Shown here one piece after another: positions 40,147 to 53,214 of a stretch of 64,000 bases of DNA. A program made the position numbers and the translations under genes. The first letter of the stretch is position 1, and the number at the start of each line of letters is the position of its first letter. This DNA is from Quillaja saponaria (lineage: Eukaryota > Streptophyta > Magnoliopsida > Fabales > Quillajaceae), in the NCBI GenBank assembly GCA_029379385.1, contig CM055606.1, positions 16,703,142-16,767,141 of the forward strand, given 5' to 3'. The notes beneath the pieces were generated by a model that had not been told where the DNA came from, made no database searches, and saw nothing but the letters and a program-made list of their open reading frames with translations.

Positions 40147-40752
40147 TTTTCTTTTTTTCTTTTTTTTCTCTGCTTTCTTTTTGTTTGTGTATTTTCAACT
40201 TTTAATTTATAAGTTTATATAGGTGATTTATTTGCTATTGACCCCTAAAATTAAGCAATATTACAATAGTGAATGTGACCAAATGGTAAAATATGAGTGA
40301 CAATTTTAGGTAATGATCTTTTGCTGGATTTTAGTTATAAGTAAGATGGATTGACTGGATTTTTATTGTTTATAATGAATAATTTTTTTCCTTTTTAATA
40401 TTTGTATAACATAATTAATTCCTACTTTTATAGTAATGGTTTTGATACACAGTTAAGATATTGAAAAAAAAAGAGTATGTTTTATATTCATTAAAAGTAA
40501 TTTAAAGGCTAAATTACTAATTTTGTACATGAAATTTCAACAAAGATTTGATTTTTCTGGATTGATTAGTCCCTAAACTTTCTAATTGAATACAATATTG
40601 AACAAATCCTCTATCTATGTTATATTTCTTTGAAGGATAAAATTAAGGGATGTGAATCATGCATTTGACAACAATTATTTTTGTCAATCTACTAATGATG
40701 TCTAAGTATTGTAAGTATAATAACAATAATATATTGTTTTCGTCTGAATCTT

Positions 40753-40812
40753 GAGTAGTCTAGTGATACTTGTTATCCTTGTTTATCTAAGAGATACAAG
40801 GGTTGGAATGCC
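40753..40812 (+). repeat. tRNA-like SINE relic
   Basis: gagtagtctagtgatact (40753-40770) resembles an A box and gggttggaatgcc (40800-40812) a B box, 47 bases apart start to start, like a tRNA-derived SINE head. No boundaries were established. Confidence 0.4.
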
Positions 40813-41855
40813 TCATTGGGATTTTATTCTCCCTTCCCCTCCAGATAAATAAAAAATAAAAAAATAGTAGATTGTTTTCCTATTATGCAGCTAATTTTGA
40901 AATTTTTTTTTTTTTTTTGGTAAATTGAAATTCTTTTCAAAATTGAATATTTTATTTTAAATCAATTAGCCAATTACCCGTTACCACCCTCCCCTATCTC
41001 ACAATAGCCGGGGAGCACTTTGTACACCGGGTGACCATTTTTTTAAGATCCAATTTCATTTTATATAATAGCCCTGCACATAGCTCCACCATTAATTTAA
41101 TAATCACGTAGGCTTTACTCTAATTAACATCGAATTAATTAATGATACAAAGCAAAAGGCGAGTTTAAGAAAATTGACAATATGGTAAAAAAAAACACAC
41201 ACACTATTTAATCTACTATCTAATTATTTTATTAAAAATATATATATATATACTAATTCAGATAGGTATCCAATAATATTTGAATAGTAAAACAAATAGT
41301 ATATCGAGTTATTCGTCGGATAACAAACCGAATAACAAATGAATTGAATTCAAATTTAGATATTTTAATTCAAACTCAAAACTAGTTCGAATTTTAGGCT
41401 TAATTTCATCTCCCTCTTTAAAAAAAAAAAATATTTTAAAATATTTACGTACCCAATTCAGCAATAATCATACATCAATGGATGGTGGAATTTTTCTTAG
41501 TTTAACTAAGAGCTTATTGGCCACTTTAATTCAATGAAATTGTTAATCATTTTTCTTAGTTTTTACAATGTGGTGAAAATTAAGATATTGTGACATTTTG
41601 AAATTATTTTTTTAAAATGCTTTTAATTTGGCTCCAGTGTATTATTCTTTTAGTCAAATAGATAAATTTTTTAAGAGAAAATCTATATGAAATGAATCAC
41701 TATCTCAAATCTCAATGCTCAAATTTTTTCCAAAAATTAAGTGTTTTGAGATTACTATAGAAAATCTTCATTTGAACCCAAGATTTTAAAATTATTATCC
41801 TAATTCCTAATCAAGAAAAAGCACAAAAGCATACTTTAAAAAAAGAAAAGAAAAA

Positions 41856-41879
41856 AGAGAGAGAGAGAGAGAGAGAGAG
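41856..41879. repeat. GA dinucleotide microsatellite
   Basis: About twelve uninterrupted GA units following a purine-rich run. Confidence 0.95.
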
Positions 41880-42918
41880 TAAAATATGTTATGCTATTCA
41901 ATTTCAGCTGGTTTAGTGAGTATGGTTTAGTGATTATGAAAATTGATTAGAATTAGCTTGTTAATAAAAGAAAATACTCTTTTTTGTGTGGAATATTATA
42001 AGAACAATTTATGTATAAAAAACTTGATCAATTATTACTATGTAAAAATATTATTATTATGTATAAATTTTACCATAGATAGTATTTACATAAACGATCT
42101 TTAATAATTTTAATTTATATAGAGCATGATACAACAAGAAATTTTGAGAAGAAAAAAAAGATAGCTTACAATTTATTGTTTTGGTATTAAAAGATTACAT
42201 CATTTTCTATTGTGGTTCTCAAAAAGTTATTTTTTTTCTAATAGAGTCCCCTAGGATTTATTATTTATTATTTATTATTTTGATAGTTCATGATTTATTT
42301 TTTAAAATTATATTCTTAATCAATTAGGAATTTTTAAATTGAGATGGAATGCTAACATATTTTTAGAAGTGAAAAAAAAAATCACATGAATATTTACTCA
42401 ATTATTACAAAAAATTAATTTTTCTTCAATTCAAACATTACACCCAATTTATTTATTTATTTTTAAATAATCTTTTCATAGATCATAAAATTATTTTTAA
42501 ATATTCTTAACCATATTAACTAATTATATTGTGTTTTATTGAAATTTAATAATTTTGAGTTAATTAAAAATTCAATTTAAAAACAATAAAAAAAAAAAAA
42601 TCTTTAAAAAATTAATTTCTCAAAAACTAAAATAGAAATCTAGTAATCCTTATGAACCAAAAATAATAAATATAAGCCAAAAAAGGGTGCAGGCGTGATT
42701 TACAGTGATGGACCCTCTTAAGGGTAGATCGAGAACCCCTGTAATTCTGAAGCAGATAACAGAAGTCAAAGAGCGAAAGAAACATGGAGCTACTCATTTT
42801 TGCTGACCACCAAAAATCATCTCTGTCTCTAGGCTCGCCGTTTGTTTGTCTCGATTCTAAAACCGGTATAGCATACAAAATATAGTGAAAAGAAAGGAAA
42901 CAAGAAATCAGGAAAGCA

Positions 42919-43788
42919 ATGGCTTCATTTGCAACCCATTTCTCAGCTTCACTCTTCCTCTTCCCTGTTGGTATTCGCCGCTTACTATGTTCCTCTTCGC
43001 ATTACCTGAAGAACTCATCTCTTTACCGATCAAAAACTTGGTATCTCTCTGAACCCAGATGGAAAAACCTTGATTTGTATATTCTTATAATAGCCCTTCC
43101 CATTGCTTCCTTCTCTGAGTTTTTCTTCTTTTTAACATTTTCTGGGCACCCCACCTACCGATTCACGTTTTTCCAGCAATCATTTGCTGTTTTTGTCTTC
43201 TGGGTATTGATCATTCTTATCACTTTCAGGGAAAATTTTGAGACTTCTCTTATTAATGAGAGTTTTGTATACATTTTCGCGGGAATTTCGTTTCTTATAG
43301 AGTTTTCAGTGATCGGTAAAGGAATTACGGGTCTTGGTGGGGTTGTGTATGAACTTTTAGGTGGATTGACTCTTGTTTGTGCTGGTTCTTGCCTGTATCT
43401 ATCAATTAGGCCTACAGCATTCTTTGCTGACTATTTTCTATCCTCAGGATTGATTTTTAAGGGGACATGGTTGTTGCAGGCCGGTTTGTCTTTGTATACT
43501 GATATTTTTGCTGTAAAAGGGTGTCAAAAGATTTCAGTGTTGCCGTCTCAACAGAATGCCGACGTACGGTGCGATCTTGATGTGGACAATTTGAGGGGTG
43601 TTGCTCTGATAAATTTCCTGTTCTCAGTGCATGCAATTGTGGTGCTGATTTTGAGTATTGGGTTATTTTTCTTGTTGTCAAGTAACAGGAATTTCAGATT
43701 TGGTGAAGGAAGGGGGCCGTTGCTAGCTGAGCTTGAATCGCAGACTGTGTTGATGCGTGCTGCTCCTTCTGAACTGGAGATGGAATAA
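42919..43788 (+). CDS. DUF716 / TMEM45-like multispanning membrane protein
   Basis: Intronless ORF of 289 residues. Membrane segments appear at about residues 53-73, 86-103, 115-132, 138-160, 172-192 and 226-253. The KGTWLLQAGLSLYT piece at 181-194 and the spacing of helices match the DUF716 (TMEM45) family. Plant members are of unclear function; some were linked to virus or fungal response. An N-terminal Ser-rich stretch of about 50 residues precedes the first helix. The ATG at 42919 is the first in frame and has a purine-rich AAAGCAATGG context. No odd residues are visible. Confidence 0.9.
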   Translation: MASFATHFSASLFLFPVGIRRLLCSSSHYLKNSSLYRSKTWYLSEPRWKNLDLYILIIALPIASFSEFFFFLTFSGHPTYRFTFFQQSFAVFVFWVLIILITFRENFETSLINESFVYIFAGISFLIEFSVIGKGITGLGGVVYELLGGLTLVCAGSCLYLSIRPTAFFADYFLSSGLIFKGTWLLQAGLSLYTDIFAVKGCQKISVLPSQQNADVRCDLDVDNLRGVALINFLFSVHAIVVLILSIGLFFLLSSNRNFRFGEGRGPLLAELESQTVLMRAAPSELEME

Positions 43789-44330
43789 ATCACTAAAATG
43801 TATGATGGTATTTGATAGGTGTCAAGTAGATTATTAATTTTTCCTTTAATTCTTAACATGTAGGCATGGGTTACCTATCTCTTTATCCTTAGCTTTCAAA
43901 GGAGATTTTTATTTCTGCATTGTATTTCAGATGAAGGTACATTGATCTATAGATGGTTACTGTTAATGAAAGTTACAAATTTTGGAATTACTTTGGGAAG
44001 TTACCATCGTTTGGCACTGGGTCTCATTTGTATACAATCTTTTATAAGATTAGTTCTGCTTTTCCAAGTTTTGGGCAATATATACTACATGAAATCCAAA
44101 ATAAGGCTTTACTTCCTGGTCAGTACATACCATGACTTTACAATTCTGGCACAAATGATGATTAAATTGATGTAATTCTAATGACAGTTCTGGTTTATAC
44201 ACATGCCTTATACTGTTTTTTTTTGTGCATTATACCTGTATGATACCTTTTTCCTACTTTCTCTTCAAGGCCTTAATGCTAATACTGCACCATCAGCATG
44301 TCAATGTGAAACTTAAGCCCGTTGATGCAC

Positions 44331-44482
44331 AAAACATAGTTATATCAATATTGGAATTCTATAGCACAATCTACCTTTTTCCTAGTAACATAATGCTATC
44401 AATATCAAAACATAGTTATATCAATATTGGAATTCTATAGCACAATCTACCTTTTTCCTAGTAACATAATGCTATCAATATC
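44331..44482. repeat. Perfect 76-bp tandem duplication
   Basis: The unit aaaacatagttatatcaata...(76 bases) at 44331-44406 is repeated immediately at 44407-44482 with no difference that I can see. It must be recent. Confidence 0.95.
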
Positions 44483-45174
44483 ACTGATTCTGTTAGTGCT
44501 GCTGGCTATAAATGAAAACCGTGTAACTGTCTTATCTGAAAAAAGTTTTGTTAAATCTGATCTGGCTTTGAAATTTCTGTGGACAATAAAAAAACTTGCT
44601 GCTACAGAGCATCTCACAATTTTACTGCCAGTACTTCCTGGCTTATTTGAGGATAGTAAAGCGTCTGGAAAGAAGTCTTGTTTGAGTATGGACTACTATA
44701 TTTAAGATTATATAAGTATTAACTGACACTGTTTTGATGTGTCAGCTGCATGTGAGTTTCAAATGAACTGCACAAATGTTGTCCTTTTTTTTTTGGGCAT
44801 TCTTTAGCCCTTGGCAAAAAATGATACCTGCATAACTTCTTTTTATTTCGTTGACCAAAATTGGATAAGAAACAATGGAACTGATTCCAATTTGAGATTT
44901 CTTTGACTTCTTATATTGATCTTCATTAGGATTTCTTTTTGTTGAACTAGTAATGTTTTAGCTGAATCTGTATTTTGATGTTTTTAGCAGTCATATTTGT
45001 AAAAATTCACACTCATTCTGCAGAACAAGCAATAATGGATTGACAGTTTTAGGTAACCTGATTAAAGTCAAGTTCTCATGGTTGTCCATAGGGGATGAAA
45101 TTAATACTAGTTAATCTCTATTCTTTTCATTTATCTTTTTCCTATTGGAGATAGGTACTCAAGGGAAGAGGAAA

Positions 45175-45199
45175 GGGGGGAGGGGGTGGGGTGGGTGGG
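45175..45199 (+). other. G-quadruplex motif
   Basis: Five G runs of 6, 5, 4, 3 and 3 bases, each separated by a single base (a or t), over 25 bases. Single-base loops predict a very stable, parallel G-quadruplex on the plus strand. Confidence 0.85.
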
Positions 45200-46126
45200 A
45201 GAGGAGAGCACTGACGAAACAATCCACACTAACACTCTTAAAAGTGAGTTTTTGATTTCATGCTCTTTTGGTTCTATGATTATATCACTCATTTTAGCCT
45301 GCCATGTGTGACTTGCCTCAACCTTTGAGGATATGCACATTGAAGTTTCTATTAATGTAGATATCAAGTGAAAGAAGGTATGTATATTGCATTGTTTGCT
45401 GGGGAGTTAACAACACTCTGAGCATTATTTGCAAGAGCAATCTTCCAGTCATAGGTATTCAGGTATAGAAGTGCTTCATGAATGCATGATTAGCAATCTT
45501 TGTGGCAATGATACTACATTATGTGAAGAAGTTTATTTCATCTAGTGCTTGTGAAGTGAAGTGGTGAACAAATCAGTTTACTATTGGAATACGGACAAAA
45601 TCAAGCAAGTTTATTGCTAGCTTTAGGTTTCACAATTTGAAGTATGAACAAAAACATGTCTAACAAAAATAGGGAAATTACAAACGGAAAGCTTGTGTTA
45701 TGAGCTGGAGATGTTTTTCCAGATCTCAAGATTGCCAATCACCATAGACAAGGGTGGCAACTAGGTACTGCCGGTCCTTAAGAGTAAGTGAAAAGGAGCA
45801 AGGCATATTATGGTTCCATCTCCATTTCATATTATATTGAAATGTGAACTTACTTATTGAATTTCAGTCTCAGGAAATATATGTATTGCCATGTATTAGG
45901 TTCTGCAAATTATTTGATAATTGAACTGTTACTGGTTTACACTTGATTTCACTAGCTTTCAGACAAAGATACTTTCTAGTTTCTAAGCAAATGAAAATTT
46001 CAGAAGTCAGGTATCATGGTTTACAGTTTTACCGAATATTACTGATATGATTCATTTCATCTTTGACGTGAAATACTAAAGGTCTATGACTATATATAAC
46101 TCCACAATCAGCAGTAATGTAAAATT

Positions 46127-49100
46127 CTAATCTAACTTCTTATATCCCATTGAAGAAGAAAATTTTGGAATTTTCAACCATCGTCTACGAAATTGTCCAA
46201 ATCCATGAATTTTTATTCGGGAACGGATCTTCTTTATCTGGTTTTTCAAGTTGCCATATCTTCGTTTCAAAATGTGATACTTAGATGGTCTGACCAGTCT
46301 TCTCATGCGCCCACATCCTGCATCTTGAAAGCAAATGATAGTAAAATGGCATGAAATGAATGGTCCCTAACCAAGTTCTTGTTAAGCTTTTCTTTAAGAT
46401 CCGCACTCCCATAAAATGTCAAGAAATATGAATGGTGTCTAGCTTAGTTTATTTCTTAATTTACATCCATCCAATATTTTGTACCTCCAACCGCTAGAAC
46501 TGATACTGATTTTTTTAATGATAAAAAAGTTTACTAGTGAAAACTGAAAAGGGGTCCTTCAAGAATGGGTGATAATATTAGAGTGAGTACATAGGAACAA
46601 ATTTAGTTTACTTAGCTTTTCCTATTTCCTTCTTATTTTTTGTAACTTAAAAGATGTGTCAAGTGTCAACTGAAAGCATACCTTGATCCTGTTTGATTTG
46701 TTCATCTTCTTCTGAGTTTGTCTTATGCAGGACCTGGAAGTTGGATAAACAGAATTAGTGTCTTCCTAACTGTGTTTAGCTATTTGGTGTGAGGTCTTTC
46801 TGTTATACTGGCAGACCATAAACTTAATGCTTCTTTACTTTTAAGGTTTTTTGTACCTCAACCAACCTATCCAAACGCTTTCTCATCCTTCTTTGAATAA
46901 AACCTCTGGTGCACTAAGAACAAATTACAACCGGAAATATAAGAAATTAGTGCTTACAGTCAGAATGAAATTCTCCTGTGTAGGAAACATGGATCGAGAT
47001 ATTACCTTCACATGGTATTTAACATAGGCATAGAAATTCAATAGACTCCAGACAGTCTTCTCTAGTCTTTTACCTTCAATATGGCGTGAAGAGATATCTG
47101 CAGGTATCAAAACATGTTTTGCAAAGATGTCTTAGCTTCAAATGTTAATTTCATTTTCTTCGAATTTCGAGTTGAGGATTATCTGCTTAATGACTGTAAA
47201 TTGTTTTATTTTTCTGAGGATAAGAGGATACCAAAAGAGACAAACCCTCCATTAGTATTCAAATCCTCGAAAGGTTCTCCTCTCAACTCCGGAGGAGGAA
47301 TGGGTGCCCAGGTGCAAGGTGGTGCTTTGGCCCATTTGTCCAAACTCCCCACATCCATGAGTTCCTATCATGAAGCATAAAAAAATAACCTGAGAGAATC
47401 TGATCTTCAACTAAATTGTTAACTGTTGCTCTGTCAGATACATACCTGAAAGAAGGCTGTTGCAATTATCACATCAGACTTTTCTTTAAATCGCATTGGG
47501 AATACTGCTACAATTCTTTGTGTCTGTTTGAATACATGAATTATCTTTTATCAAGACATGGTAGAAACATTAGAATACGTACAAGCAATTCATACCAAGG
47601 AATTGGACACCAGCTCTGTTGTCAATCCTTAAAGGTAAGGAGTCAAATTTGTTGTTTCTTCATCTTTTTGTGGTCATATATACAAGTTGGAATAAATAGA
47701 GGATGCCTTCTTACACAAGAAGCTCTAATCGGGTACTTGTAACTGAAATATCTTTTGTAATGCTGTTTTGTGAAAATAGTTCATTCAAATTCCAAAATCC
47801 AAAATCCAAAGTTCAAACAAATGAAATGTTTTGAACATGTATACAATGAAAAAAAAGAAAAAAAAAAAAGGAAAGCATTAAACTTAAATCTCCAAGACGC
47901 CAGATCACTTTACAACCTTCCTTAATATATTTTACAGGTTTCTTGCATCTATGATGTTCATGGCATAAAATGTCAGGTGGGTTAGAGTAACTGATCTGGT
48001 AACTTACGGCATATATGCATTGAATTTGAGTATGGGAATTATTTTACTAATGACATTCTTTGAAATTATAAATATGATTAGCTTGTCTTTGTTTGCATGA
48101 GATCAATAGGTGGCATATTATGGTCATCTCATCTATTTCAAGTGATATTTTTTTCCTGAAGTCTGTTGTTCTCCTCGGGCAAATGAGAAGACTTAATAAT
48201 TTTAACGTTGGTAACTGATCACCTGGGCATTACCTGCTTGATGACAAAGAATGGTTCTCTTGGATGATAGACAAGTTTGATGGGCTTGTACATTCCCTGA
48301 AATGCATCATGGGAATTGACATTCTGCAACATCTCTTTCAGCTGAGAACTGAGTATTACTGATTGAACTGTGGAAATCTCAGTGATAACCTTTGCAGAGT
48401 CTGCAGCATTAGTTATGCAAAATTACTGATATAAGCTTATATAAATGTAATTTATAGAATTGTTTAAATTATACTACTTATAGTTAAAGTAATGCACTTA
48501 TTCACAATTTCACTTTTTTTTTTCCCGTAATTGCCATGCACAGTTTTTATAAGTGATTTCTTGGTTAAGCTTGGTCCATTTTTCTGATTATCATTGATAT
48601 TCAGTTGAAATTTTTAATTTGTTCTAAATCTTCATCACACTGTTCTTTTTAATTTTAGTTCCTGTTTATACTTTATATCTATCTTATGTAAATCCGTACT
48701 AAAGTATTCAAGTTTTCCATGTAGTGGCTTTTTACTCGATTCCTAGAGCAGGTGAAATGTTCTGTGCGCTTCACTGTTACTTTCTTTTTGTTAGGAGGTA
48801 TAATTGACTAAAATCCCACTTTACCATTTTCTTCTTCTTATGGTCAGATCAATTTCTTTCTACAGAACTTTGTGAGCTGCTAAAGTGTTTGAACTTTGTA
48901 TTCTTTTGCATGCTTTTCTGTGGGCTACTTAATACAGTGCAGTAGCACAGTTTTTCCATCCTTTTGTTATTTTTTTCCCTTTCCTTTATTTCCATGAGAG
49001 AGATATTACTTTTTTCAGGTTGAATGGTGTCTGCAGATAAATTTATTCTGCGCAATATCATATGGATTGTTTCTCTTACATAAATTTTATGATGAAATTT

Positions 49101-51197
49101 TACTAATCACCAGTGAACTAGTTATCATTGAGGTGATGAGAAAGTTAACAAACCTTTGCCATGTGGAATCTTTGTGAAGTTAAGCTGTAAAGTCAGCTGG
49201 TATCCATCTTTTGCAGGTTCAACAATCTCCACAACTTCAGAACAAAGTGCTTTTACCATTTCAGTGGTGTAATACGAAATCCCATACGGGGGCAAAACTT
49301 GGTTAGATAATAGTGGTGTTGATATTGACAAGTAAGTGAAATGCGGATTGGATGCTGAAGACTGTAAAACAAATAGGAAAATCATCAGTTCTCCATTTAT
49401 GTGTTTTGACTGAAGTCCATCAAAGTTTTAAATGACAACATACACAGACACATACGCACGTAAGCACATTACTCTACCTCTAATACCACCTTCTTCTCTA
49501 ATTTCCTGAATTGTTTTCAATCTTCTTGGAAGAAATAATTGTCTGTATTAATCGCTTCCTGGTAATGGCTTTAATTTAATCTTGATAATTGGTATAATTA
49601 TATTTGTCATTTTAGGTGAACTATATTTTATTTGTTTGATTCACAATGAGGTACTAAAAAGGTAACAGAAACATGTGATATGTCAGTATGTCATGCACAT
49701 ATGTTGACAATATGTACTAAACATTCAGTACGTTGAGATTTAAGAATGTCAGTAGTGTTACCTGAATGTGGTATTCTACAGATCCAAATTCATACAAGTG
49801 GTGATCAATCTCCATGGGCTTTTCTGCACTGTCATGAAATAAATGGCACATATCATCAGAATCATGTAGTAAGCAGAACACTTGAAATTGTCACTGCATT
49901 TTCTCACTGGAGCTTTAACAAAAAGGTAAAACCTGTAGACAACTTATATACATAATTATTATGTTGAGAATATCGTTTGATCAAGTTTACCTGTTGCTTA
50001 ACTAGAGGAGTTAATAGGACAAGGAGGGAAGGCTTTTTGATGGTGTCAATGAAATAATGACCTTCATATTTTTTCTTCAGTATTCTTTCTTTTCAGTTAT
50101 GTGGTTCCTTCTTTTATTATGTGTTTTATTTTTTTTAAAGTCTCCCATTGTAAAATCTTAGCTAAAAGGTCAATGAACAAGATTCCACTCTTATCATTTG
50201 GCATGCTCTCTACTGTAGTCAACTGAAGGCTGAAGCTGATATTATATCATGAGTGAAAGCTATTTTGAAATTATATTTACCTTCCTCATCCAAGTAGAGA
50301 TTGACACTTCATTGAAGGAAACTGACAATGTTATTTTAACTTCATTCTGCTAACCAATTACTGCAGGACACAGTAGTAACTACCTGCCTGGAAAACACAT
50401 CCTTCTGTCTGCCAAAATTGTAAGATCCTGAATACATATCTCCTGCAGCTTCCCAGTTTCAGTTGGAGTTTAAGACATCTCATGATATTTATTTTGTTTG
50501 GAGGATTTTTCAGTGAATATCTTAGATTTGCTGGTGACTGCATAGTGAATGGTTCCTTTTTGTGGCTTAACGGATTATAGAAAGAAAAAAGGAGCATCAA
50601 GGACCATTGCTGTTACTGTTTATTTAGTTTTATTCTATGGCCAAATACTTTTACTTGTAGGATCATTCTATTATAATTAAAGCATCATAATAGTATAATA
50701 CTCACTTTCTTTTATTTATTAGATGCTGGCTAATTAATTTAATTGTAAAATTTTATTAATCATTTACAGCAGTTTGAGAAATTGATAGTTCATTTTGTTC
50801 AATTATAATTAGCAAGTACTCTTCTTTTCTGCCTGCACAGTTATAGGCAACTCCTAAGTCCTATCATTGAGACCTACCTTTGATTTTGAAGCACTTGTAT
50901 CATACTTAGCTGATTTTTGTTTTCTTTTCTGTTGATGATTCCTCTTTTCTTTTTCTTTTTTCTTTTTTTTTTTCATGATAACCAATAGACCTCTGTCTCT
51001 TAAAACAAAGAAACATACAGATAAAGGACAAAAAAGAAGACTAAAAACTAAAAACCAAGAGGAACTTGGATATACATCTACTAAGCACATTGTACTCTAT
51101 ACTTCATTTTCATGCATATATTCACAAATTCTTCTTACTTGTACAGTTTGAGCAAGATTTCCTTCAAAGCTGGGGATGCTCTCTGTAAGCATGCCAT
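46127..51197 (-). CDS. ARPC2: ARP2/3 complex subunit 2 (ARPC2, DISTORTED2-type)
   Basis: Ten minus-strand exons: 51139-51197, 49762-49828, 49154-49361, 48234-48400, 47446-47523, 47232-47364, 47006-47097, 46857-46913, 46682-46733 and 46127-46317. They total 1104 bases, 367 residues, with every phase consistent. ARPC2 with ARPC4 forms the backbone of the ARP2/3 complex that nucleates branched actin; in Arabidopsis loss distorts trichomes. Recognisable parts are MACLQRASPALKEILLKLY, YLSISTPLLS, VVEIVEPAKDGYQLTL, KLVYHPREPFFVIKQ, AVFPMRFKEKSDVIIATAFF, CTWAPIPPPELRGEPFEDL, SSRHIEGKRLEKTVW and LLNFYAYVKYHVK. A basic plant-type tail (RIKIHGFGQFRRRWLKIPKF) follows. The acidic SEEDEQ linker of exon 9 differs from what I remember in Arabidopsis. 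No lesion is visible. Confidence 0.95.
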
Positions 51198-53214
51198 CCT
51201 GGTAAATGCTTCTTTCTCCTCTCAATCTGACATGGTGAGTAGGTGGCTGGATAGAAGTGAGCTCAGATATAGACTCTATCTTCCAACTATTTTTGAAGGT
51301 TAGATGATCTTTGAGTAAAATGTAAGTTCAATGTGGCAATCATGTTTGCCAAACTTGGAAGCAACATGCAAGTAGCCTCTACCCTTTCACCAACCATCAC
51401 TTTCTTTCATCTTTCTCTTCTCCTTTTTTTTTTGTTTCTTTGTGTTATGATTGTTTAAAATGGAAGCCAAGATGATCTTCTCTCCTCTGTTCTGACTCCT
51501 GATCAGTCACTCACTGATTTTATATTAGCAAAGTAACTCTTTCAGAGATTTATTTATACTGCAGTTGGCACTTTGGCATTCTAATCAACACTTCAATAGC
51601 ATTATTGAAAAATTTGGTAATCACTTGGCTTATTTTCTACGAGATATAGTAATATATTCCCTTATACAAAAATATAATTAATGTAAACAATTAGAACGTG
51701 AAATATTATGTATCAAATGTTAACTCAACTGAAAAAATACAAAGTAAATTTACTATCATTCGAATCCTAATAATGTTTATCGAAAAGTTTTATCATCTCA
51801 AAACCTTCCCCAAATTTTACAAGTTGTTTCCCTCTACCATTTGAATAAAAAAAATATCTTAGCTCTGGACTTACCAATGAAATATGACATCATGGAAAGA
51901 ACTATGGGACACAACTCACAACTCACAACTCATGAGTGATCTAGTACTGCTTTCCAGCCATTTAAAATGGAGCAAATAGCACACTGGATTGTAGTTAATT
52001 GGTGTTTGAAAAGGATGTCCTAGTTAGACAATGTGAAAAGTTAACCCCACTTCTGATAGATAGAAAGGACTGCACCAAGAAATATATAACTATGAAAAAC
52101 TTGGAAAAAATAAGAATAGATATTTAATATAAGAATATTAAACAACAGCTTAAGATTTATATTATTAACAATGAATTAAATAATATAACTCAAAAAAAAA
52201 ATATTACTTTCGTTAACGTTAGATACTCAATCTATATTTTATTTATCTAATTTGGTTATATGTTTTAAAATAATTGTTAAAATATAATAAATATAATTAG
52301 TTATACTTGAGAAGTAAAAATGTATTGATGAAATAATGCTATTTTCTTGAAGGAAGAAAAAAGTACAAAAGAAGAAAACAAGTTTCACTATCATGTCAGT
52401 GAATACAAGTAATACATCTGTATCTTATCAATTTCTGTCGTAGAAGAATTCTTACGTTTGTGACGTGTCGGTGTTGCATTTGTGACAAAACAAAAAGCGT
52501 CGCCGTTAGCCAGTTGCCACATTCATTTTAACGGAATTAATAACCAACGTGCTCCAATTGTTCTTTCTGGTTGGGACCCACCAATCCATTTTCCCTCTAA
52601 ATACTGACCGTCAGATCAGAATCTCTATTTTAATAATAATAAAAAAAGAAGTAAACGCACATATTCTTTTTCATTTCATTGGAATTCCAGATTATTATTT
52701 TTCTTTTTTTTGAATTTTAATTTGTAATATTATTTTTCGTGAGCTGTCTGTTCTGGTCCATGACCAAGTTGGCTGTGCGTCCATTTTTTGTCTGGATGAC
52801 GGTCACTTTCCGTTATTGTAACCTAGTCAAATTTTCTATCTTTTTATCAGAAATTTTTTTCCTGCTTTATCAGTGATTGATGATTCTTTCGTAGCTGACG
52901 CATAATCTTGTCTTGGGTTTTTTCTGTATTTCTCAGATTTCATTTTTATCGTCAAGTTCATTGCTCGGTCAAGCGAAAGTGTTGACCTTTGAGAAACGGT
53001 GATTGAGAGCCGGAGGAGGCAAATACCTATGGGTTTTTGAGATTTTGAGATTTGATTGAGGCTTAGGGTTTGTAAATTCTTGATTTTTGGGCATCTGGGT
53101 GAATTAGGTTTCTTATGAATTCCGAAATCTCTGTGAATTGTCGTTGTTCCATCGGTTTCTGCCTGTCCTGATTGACGGGTTTGTGTTTGAGTTTATTGGG
53201 TAGTGCATTTGTAG
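51198..53214. other. Divergent intergenic region (ARPC2 and CaaX-protein promoters)
   Basis: It holds the 5' ends of two divergent genes. A 5' UTR intron for ARPC2 is possible (ttaccag just before its ATG). From about 52750 the sequence is richer in G+C and likely holds the leader of the 53215 gene. No other gene is seen. Confidence 0.45.

Larger units (their letters stand above)
40147..42600. other. Large AT-rich intergenic region
   Basis: No gene is seen over about 2.5 kb. It holds a tRNA-like relic near 40753-40812, a GA microsatellite at 41856-41879 and many poly-A/T runs. The last 300 bases before 42919 are promoter/leader of the DUF716 gene. Confidence 0.55.
43789..46126. other. Convergent intergenic region between DUF716 and ARPC2 genes
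   Basis: 3' ends of two facing genes. It holds a perfect 76-base tandem duplication (44331-44482) and a G-run tract (45175-45199). ORFs here are not recognisable. Confidence 0.5.

Noticed and set aside
44225..44705. Overlapping ORFs across the 76-bp duplication
   Set aside because: They arise from the duplicated AT-rich unit and match nothing known.
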